Notes: a model not told the origin generated them from the sequence alone. 64,000 bases of DNA from Brevundimonas sp. SL130 (GCF_026625805.1 NZ_CP113064.1:1302001-1366000); one strand, 5' to 3'; shown: positions 51,604 to 62,247, counted from the first letter of the stretch. Program-made: numbers and translations.

Positions 51604-52215
51604 TCAGGCGTAGTTGAAGCTGATCGAGATGCGGTCCGACTTGGCCTGGTTGGTCGGCACCTCGTGCCGCAGCCAGCTTTCCCACATCAGAATCGTGCCG
51701 GCCTGGGGCTTCAGATAGACGAAGGGGCGTTCGGCCTCGGTGGCGTCGTCGGTCACGCCGGGACGGGCCATCATGAAGGGCAGGCGGGGGTCTTCCAGCT
51801 TCAGCGACGAGGCGCCGTCGGGGATGTCGATATAGACGGTGCCGGACAGATAGGCGTGGGGGTGAATATGGCCGGTGTGGCCGCCGCCCGGCTTGAGGAT
51901 ATTGACCCAGAGATTGTCGAGACGCGGCTTGCGCGCCAGGTCGAAGTTCAGGGCCTGGGCATAGGCGAGGGCATGGCGGTCGAGGTGGCGCTTCAGATCG
52001 GCGAACTCGGGGAAGCGCTGGGGCAGGTCGTTCAGCGAGGCGTAGGAGGTGTAGCCGCGATAGGCGTTGTCGCGGCACCAGCGGCGGCCACCCGCGTCTT
52101 CCTCCGCCATCATGCGGACGACGTTGATCAACTGTTGATTTAGGTCGGTCCAGCCTCGGCTGTCGGCGAGGGAGGCCTCATAGACCTGGGTGACGAAGAG
52201 CGGGCGTAGGGACAT
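51604..52215 (-). CDS. 2OG-Fe(II) oxygenase, TIGR02466-like
   Basis: The 203-residue protein begins SLRPLFVTQVYEASL and has the jelly-roll motif NILKPGGGHTGHIHPHAYLSGTVYIDIP, containing likely iron-binding histidines, then ILMWESWLRHEVPTN and the terminal DRISISFNYA with the arginine that binds 2-oxoglutarate. This arrangement matches the small putative 2OG-Fe(II) oxygenase family. The substrate is unknown. The ATG at 52215 was chosen by domain start, although no Shine-Dalgarno sequence is visible because a repeat element lies directly upstream. Confidence 0.85.
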   Translation of the reverse strand: MSLRPLFVTQVYEASLADSRGWTDLNQQLINVVRMMAEEDAGGRRWCRDNAYRGYTSYASLNDLPQRFPEFADLKRHLDRHALAYAQALNFDLARKPRLDNLWVNILKPGGGHTGHIHPHAYLSGTVYIDIPDGASSLKLEDPRLPFMMARPGVTDDATEAERPFVYLKPQAGTILMWESWLRHEVPTNQAKSDRISISFNYA

Positions 52216-52245
52216 GGGGAGGGGGATAGCGGAAGGCGGGGGAAA

Positions 52246-52413
52246 CTTCACCTCCCTGTTCGCGAAGGCGGACGGGGAGGACCGGCGGCCGTAGGTCGCC
52301 AGGAGGGGGCGAAGGGGTGGTGAAGGCGCAGGTCCGTCGGAGACCGAGTCGCCCCCTCCTGATCGCTGCGCGATCTGTCCTCCCCGTCGGCCTTCGCCGA
52401 CGGGGAGGTGAAG
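52246..52413. repeat. About 170-bp REP/MITE-like element, copy B
   Basis: The element is bounded by CTTCACCTCCC (52246-52256) and its exact complement (52403-52413). Inside are a 12-bp inverted repeat AGGAGGGGGCGA / TCGCCCCCTCCT (52301-52312 and 52349-52360) and a 12-bp-stem hairpin at 52379-52408. Its size and architecture resemble the element at 1636-1794. It holds no gene and separates the divergent oxygenase and carboxylase genes. Confidence 0.65.
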
Positions 52414-52445
52414 ACACAGCCGCCACGTCTCGCTAAGACTTCGGC

Positions 52446-54410
52446 ATGTTCAAGTCCGTCCTTGTCGCCAATCGTGGCGAAATCGCCTGTCGTGTCTTCC
52501 GTACCGCCAAGCGGATGGGAATACGCACTATCGCCGTCTATTCCGAGGCCGACGCCCAGGCCCTGCACGTGCGCGAGGCGGACGAGGCGGTGCTGATCGG
52601 CCCGGCGGCGGCGCGCGAATCCTATCTGGACGGGGCCAAGGTGCTGGCGGCGGCGAAGGCGACGGGGGCGGAAGCGATCCACCCCGGCTATGGCTTCCTG
52701 AGCGAGAACGCCGAGTTCGCCGAGGCGGTGGCGGCGGCGGGTCTGATCTGGATCGGACCGGACCCCGCGTCGATCCGGGCCATGGGGCTGAAGGACGCGG
52801 CCAAGGAATTGATGATCCAGGCCGGGGTGCCGGTGACGCCGGGCTATCTGGGCGCGGACCAGTCGGAGGCGACCCTGACGGCCGAGGCGGCGCGGATCGG
52901 ATATCCGGTGCTGATCAAGGCCGTCGCGGGCGGCGGCGGCAAGGGGATGAAACGGGTCGATGATCCGGCCGATTTCGCCGCAGGACTGGCCAGCGCCAAG
53001 CGGGAAGGGGCGGCGGCCTTCGGCGACGACCGCGTGCTGATCGAACGCTACATCACCCGGCCGCGCCATATCGAGGTGCAGGTGTTCGGGGACCGGCACG
53101 GGGATGTCGTGCACCTGTTCGAGCGGGACTGCTCCCTGCAACGCCGCCACCAGAAGGTGATCGAAGAAGCGCCGGCGCCGGGCATGAGCGAGGCCGTGCG
53201 GGCCGCCGTGACGGGCGCGGCGATCAAGGCGGCCAAGGCGGTCAACTATGTCGGGGCCGGGACCATCGAGTTTATCGCCGACGCCTCGGACGGGCTGAAG
53301 GCGGATGGGATCTGGTTCATGGAGATGAACACCCGGCTTCAGGTCGAACACCCAGTGACCGAGAGCGTGACCGGCGTCGATCTGGTCGAATGGCAGTTCC
53401 GCGTCGCGGCGGGCGAACCCCTGCCGCTGAAGCAGGACGAGATCAAGCTGACCGGCTGGGCCATGGAGGCGCGCCTCTATGCTGAGGATCCGGCCAACGG
53501 GTTTTTGCCGTCGATCGGGCGGCTGGAGCATTTCGTCATGCCGGACGGAATTCGGGTCGATACGGGCGTGGAGCAGGGCGGCGAGGTCAGCCAGTTCTAC
53601 GACCCGATGATCGCCAAACTGATCGTACACGAGGACACCCGCGAGGCGGCGGCCGCGCGACTGGCCGAGGCGGCGGGCGAGGTCGAGGTCTGGCCGGTCA
53701 AGACCAATGCGGGCTTCCTGAAACTCTGCCTGGACCATCCGCGCTTCGTGGCGGGGGATGTGGACACCGGCTTTATCGCGGCGGAGGAGGGGGCGTTGCA
53801 GTCCGTTGAAACCGCCGAAGCGACGCTGGCGGCTCTGACCCTGATCGCCGAAGCGGCAGCGGATGCCGAGGCGGCTGGGGCCGACCGGTTCAGCCCTTGG
53901 GGCGGTCAGCCTGGCTTGTCGTATGGGGTTCGATTGAACGCACCGGCTCAGACGACGGTGTGGGCGCATGTGGACGGCCGGGGCGTGTCGGGGGGTGTGA
54001 CGCCGGTCGAGACGGGATGGCGCGGCGTTGAGGGACTGATGGCCCAGGTCGGGTTCGATCAGGTGCAGGCCGGGGAACGCCTGTTCGGCTATCAGGTCGT
54101 CGATGACGGTTTCGTTCTGTTCGTGGACGGCGAGGCGCGTCGGGTGACGCCGTATCGCGCCGCCATTGGCGCCGGCGCCGGCGCTCTTTCCGACGGCTCC
54201 CTCCGCGCGCCCATGCCGGGCAAGGTCGTCGCCGCCCCGGTCAAGGTCGGCGACGCGGTGACCAAGGGCCAGCCGGTCGTGGTGCTGGAGGCGATGAAGA
54301 TGGAGCACGCCCTCACTGCGCCCTTCGACGGGGTGGTTGAAAGCGTCGCAAGCGTCGGAGATCAGGTGGTGGAGGCGGCCGTTCTGGCGGTGGTGAAGGC
54401 AGCGGACTAA
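52446..54410 (+). CDS. Biotin carboxylase subunit of an acyl-CoA carboxylase (MccA type)
   Basis: The 654-residue protein combines a biotin carboxylase (MFKSVLVANRGEIACRVFRTA, ATP-binding AVAGGGGKGMKRV, catalytic EMNTRLQVEHPVTE) with a C-terminal biotin carrier domain holding EAMKMEH, in which Lys618 is the biotinylation site. The length and the central BT-type region fit 3-methylcrotonyl-CoA carboxylase alpha (leucine breakdown) better than acetyl-CoA carboxylase, but the beta subunit gene is not in the window, so the substrate is uncertain. Its stop overlaps that of the convergent monooxygenase-like gene by four bases. Confidence 0.9.
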   Translation: MFKSVLVANRGEIACRVFRTAKRMGIRTIAVYSEADAQALHVREADEAVLIGPAAARESYLDGAKVLAAAKATGAEAIHPGYGFLSENAEFAEAVAAAGLIWIGPDPASIRAMGLKDAAKELMIQAGVPVTPGYLGADQSEATLTAEAARIGYPVLIKAVAGGGGKGMKRVDDPADFAAGLASAKREGAAAFGDDRVLIERYITRPRHIEVQVFGDRHGDVVHLFERDCSLQRRHQKVIEEAPAPGMSEAVRAAVTGAAIKAAKAVNYVGAGTIEFIADASDGLKADGIWFMEMNTRLQVEHPVTESVTGVDLVEWQFRVAAGEPLPLKQDEIKLTGWAMEARLYAEDPANGFLPSIGRLEHFVMPDGIRVDTGVEQGGEVSQFYDPMIAKLIVHEDTREAAAARLAEAAGEVEVWPVKTNAGFLKLCLDHPRFVAGDVDTGFIAAEEGALQSVETAEATLAALTLIAEAAADAEAAGADRFSPWGGQPGLSYGVRLNAPAQTTVWAHVDGRGVSGGVTPVETGWRGVEGLMAQVGFDQVQAGERLFGYQVVDDGFVLFVDGEARRVTPYRAAIGAGAGALSDGSLRAPMPGKVVAAPVKVGDAVTKGQPVVVLEAMKMEHALTAPFDGVVESVASVGDQVVEAAVLAVVKAAD

Positions 54411-54697
54411 AGCCCGAGGCCGCCCAGCGGCCGCGTCTGGATCGAGTCGTCCATCTTGGCCATCAAGCCGTAGATCGGACGCCAGTCGCCGCTTTGACGC
54501 AGGTTTTCGCTCCAGGACTGATGGGTCGGTTGATCGACCCAGACCTCCGTGACCCAGAGGATGTCAGCTTCGGCCAGATCGTGCGCGACGATATAGGAAT
54601 GACAGCCGTGTTTTCTGACGGCGGGGTCCATCAGCAGAAGCGCAAGTTCGTCGCGGCGGCCAGGGTAGGCCGTCAGGCGCGTGATCAATCCGTACAT
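54407..54697 (-). CDS. Antibiotic biosynthesis monooxygenase (ABM) family protein
   Basis: The 96-residue protein has the dimeric alpha-beta barrel pattern MYGLITRLTAYPGRRDELALLL, CHSYIVAHDLAEADILWVTEVW and THQSWSENLRQS that marks ABM/YgiN-like proteins. These act as quinol or small-ring monooxygenases or have unknown roles. The ATG at 54697 fits the family; a longer opening is less likely. It lies divergent to the DUF1489 gene and convergent with the carboxylase gene. Confidence 0.85.
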   Translation of the reverse strand: MYGLITRLTAYPGRRDELALLLMDPAVRKHGCHSYIVAHDLAEADILWVTEVWVDQPTHQSWSENLRQSGDWRPIYGLMAKMDDSIQTRPLGGLGL

Positions 54698-54799
54698 ACT
54701 GGCCCCGTGGCGTGCGATGGAGCGACGCGCGCGATCATTGATAGCGTTCACAGATTAAACAATCTGGCCAAGGCGCCTAAGGGCGACTACGTGGGCGCC

Positions 54800-55198
54800 A
54801 TGCCGCTTCACATGATCAAACTGGGCGTCGGCGTACCCGACGTCGAATGGCTGGAGGCCCGCGCGGCCAAGGGCGGCCCTCTGGTGGTCCACACCCGGAT
54901 GACGCCGAAGCGCGCCTCGGAGATCGAGGACGGCGGTTCGCTGTACTGGGTGGTGAAGGGGACGATCGTCTGCCGCCAGCCCGTGCTGGACATCGCCACC
55001 CTGGGCGAGGGCAAGGAGAGCCGGTGTGAAATCACCCTGTCCCCCCAGGTTATCCGCACCGCCCCCATGGCGCGGCGGCCCTTCCAGGGGTGGCGCTATT
55101 TCGAGCCCAAGGATGCGCCGGTGGATCTGACCGAACTGGACGCGGGCGAGGCGCCGGAGGAACTGGTGCGGCAACTTCGCGAACTGGGCGCCTGGTAG
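54800..55198 (+). CDS. DUF1489 family protein
   Basis: The 132-residue protein opens PLHMIKLGVGVPDVEWLE and contains HTRMTPKRASEIEDGGSLYWVVKG and GWRYFEPKDAPVDL, all DUF1489 hallmarks. This family is conserved in alphaproteobacteria with unknown function. The ATG at 54800 matches the family start, whereas an upstream open frame has no coding features. It is followed 60 bases later by a MATE exporter gene on the same strand. Confidence 0.88.
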   Translation: MPLHMIKLGVGVPDVEWLEARAAKGGPLVVHTRMTPKRASEIEDGGSLYWVVKGTIVCRQPVLDIATLGEGKESRCEITLSPQVIRTAPMARRPFQGWRYFEPKDAPVDLTELDAGEAPEELVRQLRELGAW

Positions 55199-55261
55199 AC
55201 CAGGCCCGCAAGGCTTTTGGGAGTTGACCCCGGCTGATGCGCGTGGCCTGTGCCGCCTCCG

Positions 55262-56626
55262 ATGATCGCGCTCAGCCCCCAGACCCGTTCCGCCTTTCGC
55301 GACCTGCTCAACCTGGCATGGCCGGTGATCCTGGCGCGGATCGGCATCATGACCATGGGGCTGACCGACGCCATCGTGGTGGGGAACTTCTCCAGCAAGG
55401 AACTGGCCTTCCACTCTCTGGCCTGGGCGCCGACGTCCATCGTGGTGACAACGGCGGTCGGGTTGATGCTGGGCGTGCAGGTGATGACGGCGCGAATGCT
55501 GGGCGAGGGCCGTCGGCACGCCGTCGGCGCGGTGCTGCGCCGGGGCCTGACCTATTCGTTACAGATCGGCGTGGTCTCGATGATCGCCCTGATCGCGCTT
55601 GGTCCTTGGGGGCTGAGCAAGTTGGGGCTGGAGGACGGACTGGCCGAAGGCGCGGGCCCGGCACTGGTGGTCTTCGCCCTGTCCATGCCCTTCTATCTGA
55701 TCTCGGTGACGGGGCAGTTCTTCCTGGAGGCCCTGGGACGGCCCAAGCCCGGCATGGTCGCCATGTGGGTGGCGAACGGGGTCAATCTGGCGCTGAATCT
55801 GCTGCTGGTGCCGGACCTGCTGGGCATCGGTTTCGACGGCGCCTTCGCCTCGGCCTGGGCGACGTTCGGGGCCCGGGCGGCGCTGGCGATCTTCCTGGTG
55901 GTCTATATTCTACGCCTGCCCGAGGCGCGGTCGCTGGGCATATTCGACAAGCCCGAGCCCGACCCCAAGGCGGCGCGTGAACAGGTCAAGGTCGGCCTGG
56001 GCGCAGGCGCATCCTATTTCATCGAGGTCGGGGCCTTTTCGGGTTTCACCTTCTTCGCCGGCCAGATCGGCGCAGCGGAGACGGCGGCCTGGGCGGTGGT
56101 GCTGAACGTCTCGGCCATCGTCTTCATGCTGCCCATGGGCCTGTCGTCGGCGACGGCGGTGCTGGTGGGGCGCAGCTATGGCGCCGGCGACGGGCGAGGC
56201 GTTTTGCGGGCCGGCCTGGTCGGTCTGGGCGTCGTCACGGGGCTGACCTTCATTGTCGCCCTGGTGGTGTGGCCCAGCGCGCATCTGATCGTGGGCGCTT
56301 ACAATCGCGATCCGGTCCTGCTGGCCATCGCCGCTCCGGCCCTGGTGCTGGCGACCCTGTTCTTCGTGGCGGACGGAATCCAGGTGGTGGCGGCTCAGGC
56401 GAACCGGGCGGCGGGCGACGTCTGGTGGCCCACGATCATGCATTTCGTGGCCTATGGGGCGGTGATGATGCCTCTGGGCTGGATCCTGGCGCATCGGATG
56501 GGCGTCGATGGCCTGGTCTGGGCGGTGGTGATCGCCAGCCTGGCCTCGTCGGTCCTGCTGACCGGGCGGTTTGTCCGGGTGGCGCGGAGAGGAAGTGGCG
56601 AGTGGCGAGTGGCGAGTGGCGAGTAG
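55262..56626 (+). CDS. MATE family efflux transporter
   Basis: The 454-residue protein has twelve hydrophobic segments in two halves (LLNLAWPVILARIGIMTMGLTDAIVVG at the front, and the second half beginning around YFIEVGAFSGFTFFAGQIGA), the plan of MATE Na+- or H+-coupled multidrug exporters such as NorM. Substrates are unknown. The last residues (RGSGEWRVASGE) are coded by a heptamer tandem repeat, so the natural C-terminus may have been replaced. A start at GTG 55250 is also possible. Confidence 0.9.
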   Translation: MIALSPQTRSAFRDLLNLAWPVILARIGIMTMGLTDAIVVGNFSSKELAFHSLAWAPTSIVVTTAVGLMLGVQVMTARMLGEGRRHAVGAVLRRGLTYSLQIGVVSMIALIALGPWGLSKLGLEDGLAEGAGPALVVFALSMPFYLISVTGQFFLEALGRPKPGMVAMWVANGVNLALNLLLVPDLLGIGFDGAFASAWATFGARAALAIFLVVYILRLPEARSLGIFDKPEPDPKAAREQVKVGLGAGASYFIEVGAFSGFTFFAGQIGAAETAAWAVVLNVSAIVFMLPMGLSSATAVLVGRSYGAGDGRGVLRAGLVGLGVVTGLTFIVALVVWPSAHLIVGAYNRDPVLLAIAAPALVLATLFFVADGIQVVAAQANRAAGDVWWPTIMHFVAYGAVMMPLGWILAHRMGVDGLVWAVVIASLASSVLLTGRFVRVARRGSGEWRVASGE

Positions 56627-56728
56627 GACTGGCGTCTTCGTTGGCGGTTTCAGGACTTTGCATCTTGCCGTGACCGCGAACGGTCGCCACTAACCACTCG
56701 TCACTCGTCACTCGTCACTCGTCACTCG
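56594..56728. repeat. Complementary heptamer arrays between MATE and metG genes
   Basis: Four copies of AGTGGCG occupy 56594-56621, ending in the MATE stop. Five copies of TCACTCG-type units (the first CCACTCG) occupy 56694-56728. The two arrays are reverse complements with one variable base per unit, so the RNA could fold into a stem of about 30 bp around a 68-70 base loop, ending six bases before the metG ATG. The unit number suggests slippage-prone growth. Confidence 0.8.
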
Positions 56729-56734
56729 GTATCC

Positions 56735-58435
56735 ATGGCCCGCATCCTCATCACCTCGGCGCTGCCCTACATCAACGGCATCAAGCACCTGGGAAATCTG
56801 GCGGGCTCGATGTTGCCGGCCGACGTCTGGGCCCGGTTCAAGCGGGCCCAGGGCCATGAGGTGCTGTACATCTGCGCCACAGACGAGCACGGCACCCCGG
56901 CCGAGCTGGCCGCCGCCGCCGCCGGTCAGGACGTGCGCACCTATTGCGACGAGCAGCACGAGATCCAGAAGGCCGCTGGTCAGGCCTTCGGCCTGAGCTA
57001 CGACTGGTTCGGCCGGTCGTCCAACCCGCAGAACCATCGTCTGACCCAGCATTTCGCCGAGGCCCTGGAGAAGAACGGCCTGATCGAGGAACGGGTGGAT
57101 CGGATGATCTATTCGATCGACGACGCCCGCTTCCTGCCCGACCGCTATGTCGAGGGCACCTGCCCGCACTGCGGCCATGTCGGCGCGCGCGGCGACCAGT
57201 GCGACAACTGCGGGCGTCTGCTGGACCCGACCGACCTGATCGATCCCTATTCGTCGGTGTCGGGGTCCAAGAACCTTGAGGTCCGCGACACCCGCCATCT
57301 CTATCTACTGCAAACCAAGATCGAGCCGCAGATCCGCGCCTGGGTCGACAGCAAGACCGGCTGGCAGGTTCTGGCCAAGTCCATCGCCTACAAGCATCTG
57401 GACGAAGGGCTGATCGACCGCGGCATCACCCGCGACCTGGCCTGGGGCGTGCCGGTGCTGAAGGACGGCTTCCCGCGTCCGGGCATGGAGGACAAGGTCT
57501 TCTACGTCTGGTTCGACGCCCCCATCGAATATATCGCCTCGACCGAGGAGTGGGCCGAGGCGACCGGTGGGTCTTGGCGCGATTGGTGGCGTCTGGACGA
57601 AGGGGCCGAGGACGTCCGCTATGTCCAGTTCATGGGCAAGGACAATGTCGCCTTCCACACCGTGTCCTTCCCGGCGACCATCATCGGCTCGGGCGAGCCG
57701 TGGAAGACGGTGGACCAACTGAAGGCCTTCAACTGGCTGAACTGGTACGGTGGCAAGTTCTCGACCAGCCAGAAGCGCGGCGTCTTCATGGACCAGGCGC
57801 TGGAGCTGCTGCCGGCCGACTACTGGCGCTGGCGCCTGACGGCCTACGGGCCGGAACATGCGGATTCGGCCTTTACCTGGGAAGATTTCCAGGCCTCGAC
57901 CAACAAGGACCTGGCCGATGTGCTGGGCAATTTCGTCAACCGGATCGTCAAATTCGCCGAGTCGAAGTTCGACGGCGTCGTGCCGGAAGGCGGCGAGGCC
58001 GGGCCGGTCGAGATCCAGCTGGAGGCCGACATCAAGGCCGGGATCGCCGAAGCGACCGAACAGTTCGAGGCCATGGAGTTCCGCAAGGCGGCCCAGGCCC
58101 TGCGAGCCGTCTGGGTGTTGGGCAACGAGTATCTACAGGTGGCTGCCCCCTGGACGGCGCTGAAGACCGATCGCGACCGCGCGGCCGTCGGCGTACGCAC
58201 GGGGCTGAATCTGGTGGCCTTGTTCGCCCGTCTGGCGGCGCCGATCCTGCCGTTCTCGGCCGAGAAGATCGCGGCCTCAGTCGGCGTCAGCGACCTGTCC
58301 TGGCCGGGCGCCGACGAGGATGTGCTGAACGTCCTGACGGTCGGTCAGCCGGTCGCCGCCCAGGGCGTACTGTTCGCCAAGATCGAGGACGCCCAGGTGG
58401 CCGAATGGTCCGAACGCTTCGGCGGCGCGGAGTAA
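56735..58435 (+). CDS. metG: Methionyl-tRNA synthetase
   Basis: MetRS charges tRNA-Met. The 566-residue enzyme has the HIGH-like HLGN in [17 protein letters not shown], a zinc knuckle CPHCG...CDNCG (about 140-160), and the KMSKS equivalent [11 protein letters not shown]-terminal helical anticodon-binding domain ends the protein; the extra dimerisation domain of E. coli MetRS is absent, as in many alphaproteobacteria. The heptamer array directly upstream leaves no clear ribosome-binding site. Confidence 0.97.
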   Translation: MARILITSALPYINGIKHLGNLAGSMLPADVWARFKRAQGHEVLYICATDEHGTPAELAAAAAGQDVRTYCDEQHEIQKAAGQAFGLSYDWFGRSSNPQNHRLTQHFAEALEKNGLIEERVDRMIYSIDDARFLPDRYVEGTCPHCGHVGARGDQCDNCGRLLDPTDLIDPYSSVSGSKNLEVRDTRHLYLLQTKIEPQIRAWVDSKTGWQVLAKSIAYKHLDEGLIDRGITRDLAWGVPVLKDGFPRPGMEDKVFYVWFDAPIEYIASTEEWAEATGGSWRDWWRLDEGAEDVRYVQFMGKDNVAFHTVSFPATIIGSGEPWKTVDQLKAFNWLNWYGGKFSTSQKRGVFMDQALELLPADYWRWRLTAYGPEHADSAFTWEDFQASTNKDLADVLGNFVNRIVKFAESKFDGVVPEGGEAGPVEIQLEADIKAGIAEATEQFEAMEFRKAAQALRAVWVLGNEYLQVAAPWTALKTDRDRAAVGVRTGLNLVALFARLAAPILPFSAEKIAASVGVSDLSWPGADEDVLNVLTVGQPVAAQGVLFAKIEDAQVAEWSERFGGAE

Positions 58436-58476
58436 GCGCGCTTCTTTTCCCGTCCGGTGAGGAACGAGCGGAAAGA

Positions 58477-58809
58477 CTACTCGGCGACGATCACCGGCAG
58501 GCCTGCCGCATGCCAGGCTTGGATGCCGCCGACCAGGTTGAACAGGGGCTGGCCTTCAGGGCCGGTGGGTCCGACGAAGGCGCAGACCTGATGGCTGCGG
58601 CCGCCTTTCAGGCACTGTACGATGATCTTCCGATCAGCCGGCAGGTCCAGCGCCTCCCAGGCGGTGGGCATCTGGCTGAGCGGGGCCAGGATTGCGCCGT
58701 CGATGCGGGCGGCGGCGAACTCGTCCGGCTCGCGCACGTCGATCAGGATCGCCTCGCCGGATTGCAGCCAGGCGGCGGCCTCCTCGACCGTGACCGTTGC
58801 GACCGTCAC
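58477..58809 (-). CDS. Rhodanese-like domain protein
   Basis: The 110-residue single-domain rhodanese has IDVREPDEFAAARIDGAILAPLSQM and the active-site loop IVQCLKGGRSHQVC, with the catalytic Cys before LKGGRS. It may transfer sulfane sulfur or act as a redox partner. It starts with GTG and overlaps the TerC gene stop by four bases (GTGA), so it is probably co-translated with it. Confidence 0.9.
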   Translation of the reverse strand: MTVATVTVEEAAAWLQSGEAILIDVREPDEFAAARIDGAILAPLSQMPTAWEALDLPADRKIIVQCLKGGRSHQVCAFVGPTGPEGQPLFNLVGGIQAWHAAGLPVIVAE

Positions 58810-59627
58810 GTCGCGGGCGCCGGAGCAGGCGCCGTCGGTTCGGCGGGGACCGGGGGCGGGCTGGTCTCGGCGCCCTTCTGGCCCAGGTGTTTGGCGGCTT
58901 CCTCGGGACTGATCTCGATGAAGGCCGGTGCCGAGGCGTTGAACTCATCCATATGGCCGGTGCGGACCACCACCTGACGGGCGCCGTCCCAGATCATGTG
59001 GATGGCGACATACAGGACCACGACCAGACCGACGTAACCGATCCAGCGATAACGGTGCAGAAGCTTGGCGATGTAGGTGGCGGCTAGGCCCATCAGGGCG
59101 ATCGACATAATCAGGCCGAAGACCATGATCCAGGGATGGTCGTGGGCGGCGCCGGCGACCGCCAGGACATTGTCCAGCGACATGGTGATGTCGGCGATCA
59201 TGATTTGCAACAGGGCGGCGCCGAAGGATTTGCGCTTCAGGCCCAGTTCCTCGGGCGACGGTCCCTTGCCGTGTTCGATGCTCAGGGCCAGCTCGAGTTC
59301 CCTCTCGGCCTCGGCCTGGTCGTGGGTGCGCTGCTCCTGCAGTTCGCGCCACATCTTCCAGCAGACCCATAGCAGCAGCAGGCCGCCCGCCAGCAGCAGA
59401 CCGACCAGGGCCAGCAGCTGGACCGTGATCAGGGCGAAGCCGATGCGCATGACGACGGCGGCGGCTAGGCCGATCAGAATGGCCTTCTTGCGCTGTTCCT
59501 GGGGCAGGGCGGCGGCGGCCAGGCCCACGGCGACGGCGTTGTCGCCGGCGAGGACCAGATCCATCAGCAGGACTTGGCCAAGCGCTGTGGCCTGGCCTGC
59601 GAGTTCGGGAGAAGAGAGGAATTCCAT
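58806..59627 (-). CDS. TerC family membrane protein
   Basis: The 273-residue protein has seven hydrophobic helices and the TerC signatures DLVLAGDNAVAVGLAA in helix 1 and ADITMSLDNVLAVAGAA in the second half, with the conserved Asp pairs proposed to coordinate metal ions. Members of the family export Mn2+ or contribute to tellurite resistance. The C-terminal 35 residues are Pro/Ala-rich. Overlap with the rhodanese gene suggests a shared role, possibly metal or sulfur stress; this is inference. Confidence 0.9.
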   Translation of the reverse strand: MEFLSSPELAGQATALGQVLLMDLVLAGDNAVAVGLAAAALPQEQRKKAILIGLAAAVVMRIGFALITVQLLALVGLLLAGGLLLLWVCWKMWRELQEQRTHDQAEAERELELALSIEHGKGPSPEELGLKRKSFGAALLQIMIADITMSLDNVLAVAGAAHDHPWIMVFGLIMSIALMGLAATYIAKLLHRYRWIGYVGLVVVLYVAIHMIWDGARQVVVRTGHMDEFNASAPAFIEISPEEAAKHLGQKGAETSPPPVPAEPTAPAPAPAT

Positions 59628-59658
59628 GTCCGCTCCTTAACGCCGGTGCGACCGTCTG

Positions 59659-60543
59659 TCAGCCGCGTTGCGCGCGCGCCGCCTCATAAAGTGCGACGGC
59701 GGCGGCGTTGGAGACGTTCAGGCTCTCGAATCCGCCCGGCATAGGGATCTTGGCCAACACATCGCAGTGTTCGGCCACCAGGCGGCGGATGCCGTCTCCT
59801 TCGGATCCCATGACCAGGACGGTCGGCTGGCGGTCCAGCGCCTCTTCCAGCGTCTGTTCGCCCGTTCCGTCCAGACCGACGGCGCGCCAGCCCAGATCCG
59901 CCAGCCGTTCCAATGCGCGCGACAGATTCGTCACCCGGGCGTGGGGCAGGCGTTCGGTGGCGCCGACCGCCGCCTTGGCCAGGGCGCCGGCCAGGGCGGG
60001 GGCGTGGCGGTCCTGCACGATGATTCCCCGCGCGCCGAAGGCCAGGGCCGAGCGGAAGATGGCGCCGACGTTCTGGGGGTCCGTCAGCTGGTCCAGCATG
60101 ACGATGACGCCCTGAGCCGGTTCAGCCAACTCTTCCAGCGACACGCCTTCCAGCGGCTGGACCTTGAAGGCCAGGCCCTGGTGGACGGCGCCGGCGGGCA
60201 ACATCCGGTTCAGGGCTTGGACCTCGACCACCTCGATCTTGTGACCGTGCGCCAGTTTGCCCTCTTCGATCTCGGCGGCGCGCTCCGCCGTGGCGAGCAG
60301 ACGACCCGTGCCGCGACGTGCGGGATTCGCCAGAGCGGCCAAAACCGGGTGACGCCCCCAGAGAAAATTATCGGCGTCCGACTTGCCCCGATCAGGCGAA
60401 CGGGGCGGACGGGGCGCGTCCTCGCGTCCGGAAAACCCTTGCGCCACGGGCTTTTGGCCCTTTTCGCGGGGCCCGGAAGCCCGGCCTCCAAAGATTGGTT
60501 TTTTACCGCTTTTACGGTCGTTGCGTTCTGTTTTCGACGACAC
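59659..60543 (-). CDS. rlmB: 23S rRNA (guanosine-2'-O)-methyltransferase RlmB-like
   Basis: The 294-residue SPOUT methyltransferase should methylate the ribose of G2251 in 23S rRNA. A basic, disordered N-terminus of about 60 residues precedes the substrate-binding domain (FLWGRHPVLAAL). The knotted SAM domain contains LDQLTDPQNVGAIFRSALAFGARGII, VLVMGSEGDGIRRLV and IPMPGGFESLNVSNAAAVALYEA. The GTG at 60543 with GGAGGG nine bases upstream was chosen; a TTG start at 60573 is possible. Confidence 0.92.
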   Translation of the reverse strand: MSSKTERNDRKSGKKPIFGGRASGPREKGQKPVAQGFSGREDAPRPPRSPDRGKSDADNFLWGRHPVLAALANPARRGTGRLLATAERAAEIEEGKLAHGHKIEVVEVQALNRMLPAGAVHQGLAFKVQPLEGVSLEELAEPAQGVIVMLDQLTDPQNVGAIFRSALAFGARGIIVQDRHAPALAGALAKAAVGATERLPHARVTNLSRALERLADLGWRAVGLDGTGEQTLEEALDRQPTVLVMGSEGDGIRRLVAEHCDVLAKIPMPGGFESLNVSNAAAVALYEAARAQRG

Positions 60544-60690
60544 TATAAGACGCCCTCCGATTTGGAGCCCCAAGGGCTTTCGGGTCTGGGCGCCCCCTCT
60601 ATCCTAGAGGAGGCGACAAGCCGAAGGCTTTTGTTTCGTCCCGCTTGATTATGGGCGGAATGAGGGGTCCGCGGTTCGACAAGGCGCGCT

Positions 60691-60774
60691 GGGGGAATGT
60701 CCCGAGTGGCAAAGGGGGGGGACTGTAAATCCCCTGCGTAAGCTTCGAAGGTTCGAGTCCTTCTTCCCCCACCA
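60691..60774 (+). tRNA. tRNA-Tyr (GTA)
   Basis: The gene starts GGGGGAA and ends TTCCCCC-A-CCA, giving a perfect acceptor stem with encoded CCA. The anticodon loop ACTGTAAAT reads GTA (Tyr), a long variable arm follows (class II), and the T arm GGTTCGAGTCC is present. It lies upstream of tRNA-Gly and tuf, a common tRNA-tuf cluster in bacteria. Confidence 0.95.
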
Positions 60775-60855
60775 CGCGCCTTGACGGATACGGCGGATCA
60801 GGACGACGGAGAGGAACCGGCTGCGGCGTTCCCAAAGAACTTCCGCAGTCTCCGC

Positions 60856-60929
60856 GCGGGTATAGCACAATGGTAGTGCAGCAGCCTTCCAAGCTGAGGA
60901 TGTCGGTTCGATCCCGTCTACCCGCTCCA
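60856..60929 (+). tRNA. tRNA-Gly (TCC)
   Basis: The acceptor stem GCGGGTA/TACCCGC is perfect and the encoded end TCCA is present. The D arm AGCACAATGGTAGTGC, anticodon loop CTTCCAA (anticodon TCC) and T arm GGTTCGATCCC are all regular. It lies 81 bases after tRNA-Tyr and 52 bases before tuf. Confidence 0.95.
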
Positions 60930-60981
60930 GGTTTTTTGATCAGCATCGCGCCCCTCAACCCGGGCCATCAGGAGTTTGGCC

Positions 60982-62172
<1,191 letters not shown>

Positions 62173-62190
62173 TCGAGGATCTGACTCTAA

Positions 62191-62229
62191 GCCTGGCCTA
62201 AAGCGCGCACGCGCTGCTTGAGGCCAGGC
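62191..62229 (+). terminator. Hairpin downstream of tuf
   Basis: GCCTGGCCT pairs with AGGCCAGGC, and AAGCGCG/CGCGCT-type bases extend the stem inward. No T-run follows, so it may protect the 3' end or act with the next hairpin. Confidence 0.5.
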
Positions 62230-62247
62230 ACTACAGTCGCCTAACAG

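Noticed and set aside
52248-54308. 686-codon minus-strand frame opposite the biotin carboxylase gene
   Set aside because: The plus strand codes a complete carboxylase with all motifs. The opposite frame has no family resemblance and runs into the repeat element.
56594-56728. CRISPR-like array
   Set aside because: The repeat unit is only seven bases with no spacers, and there are no cas genes in the window.
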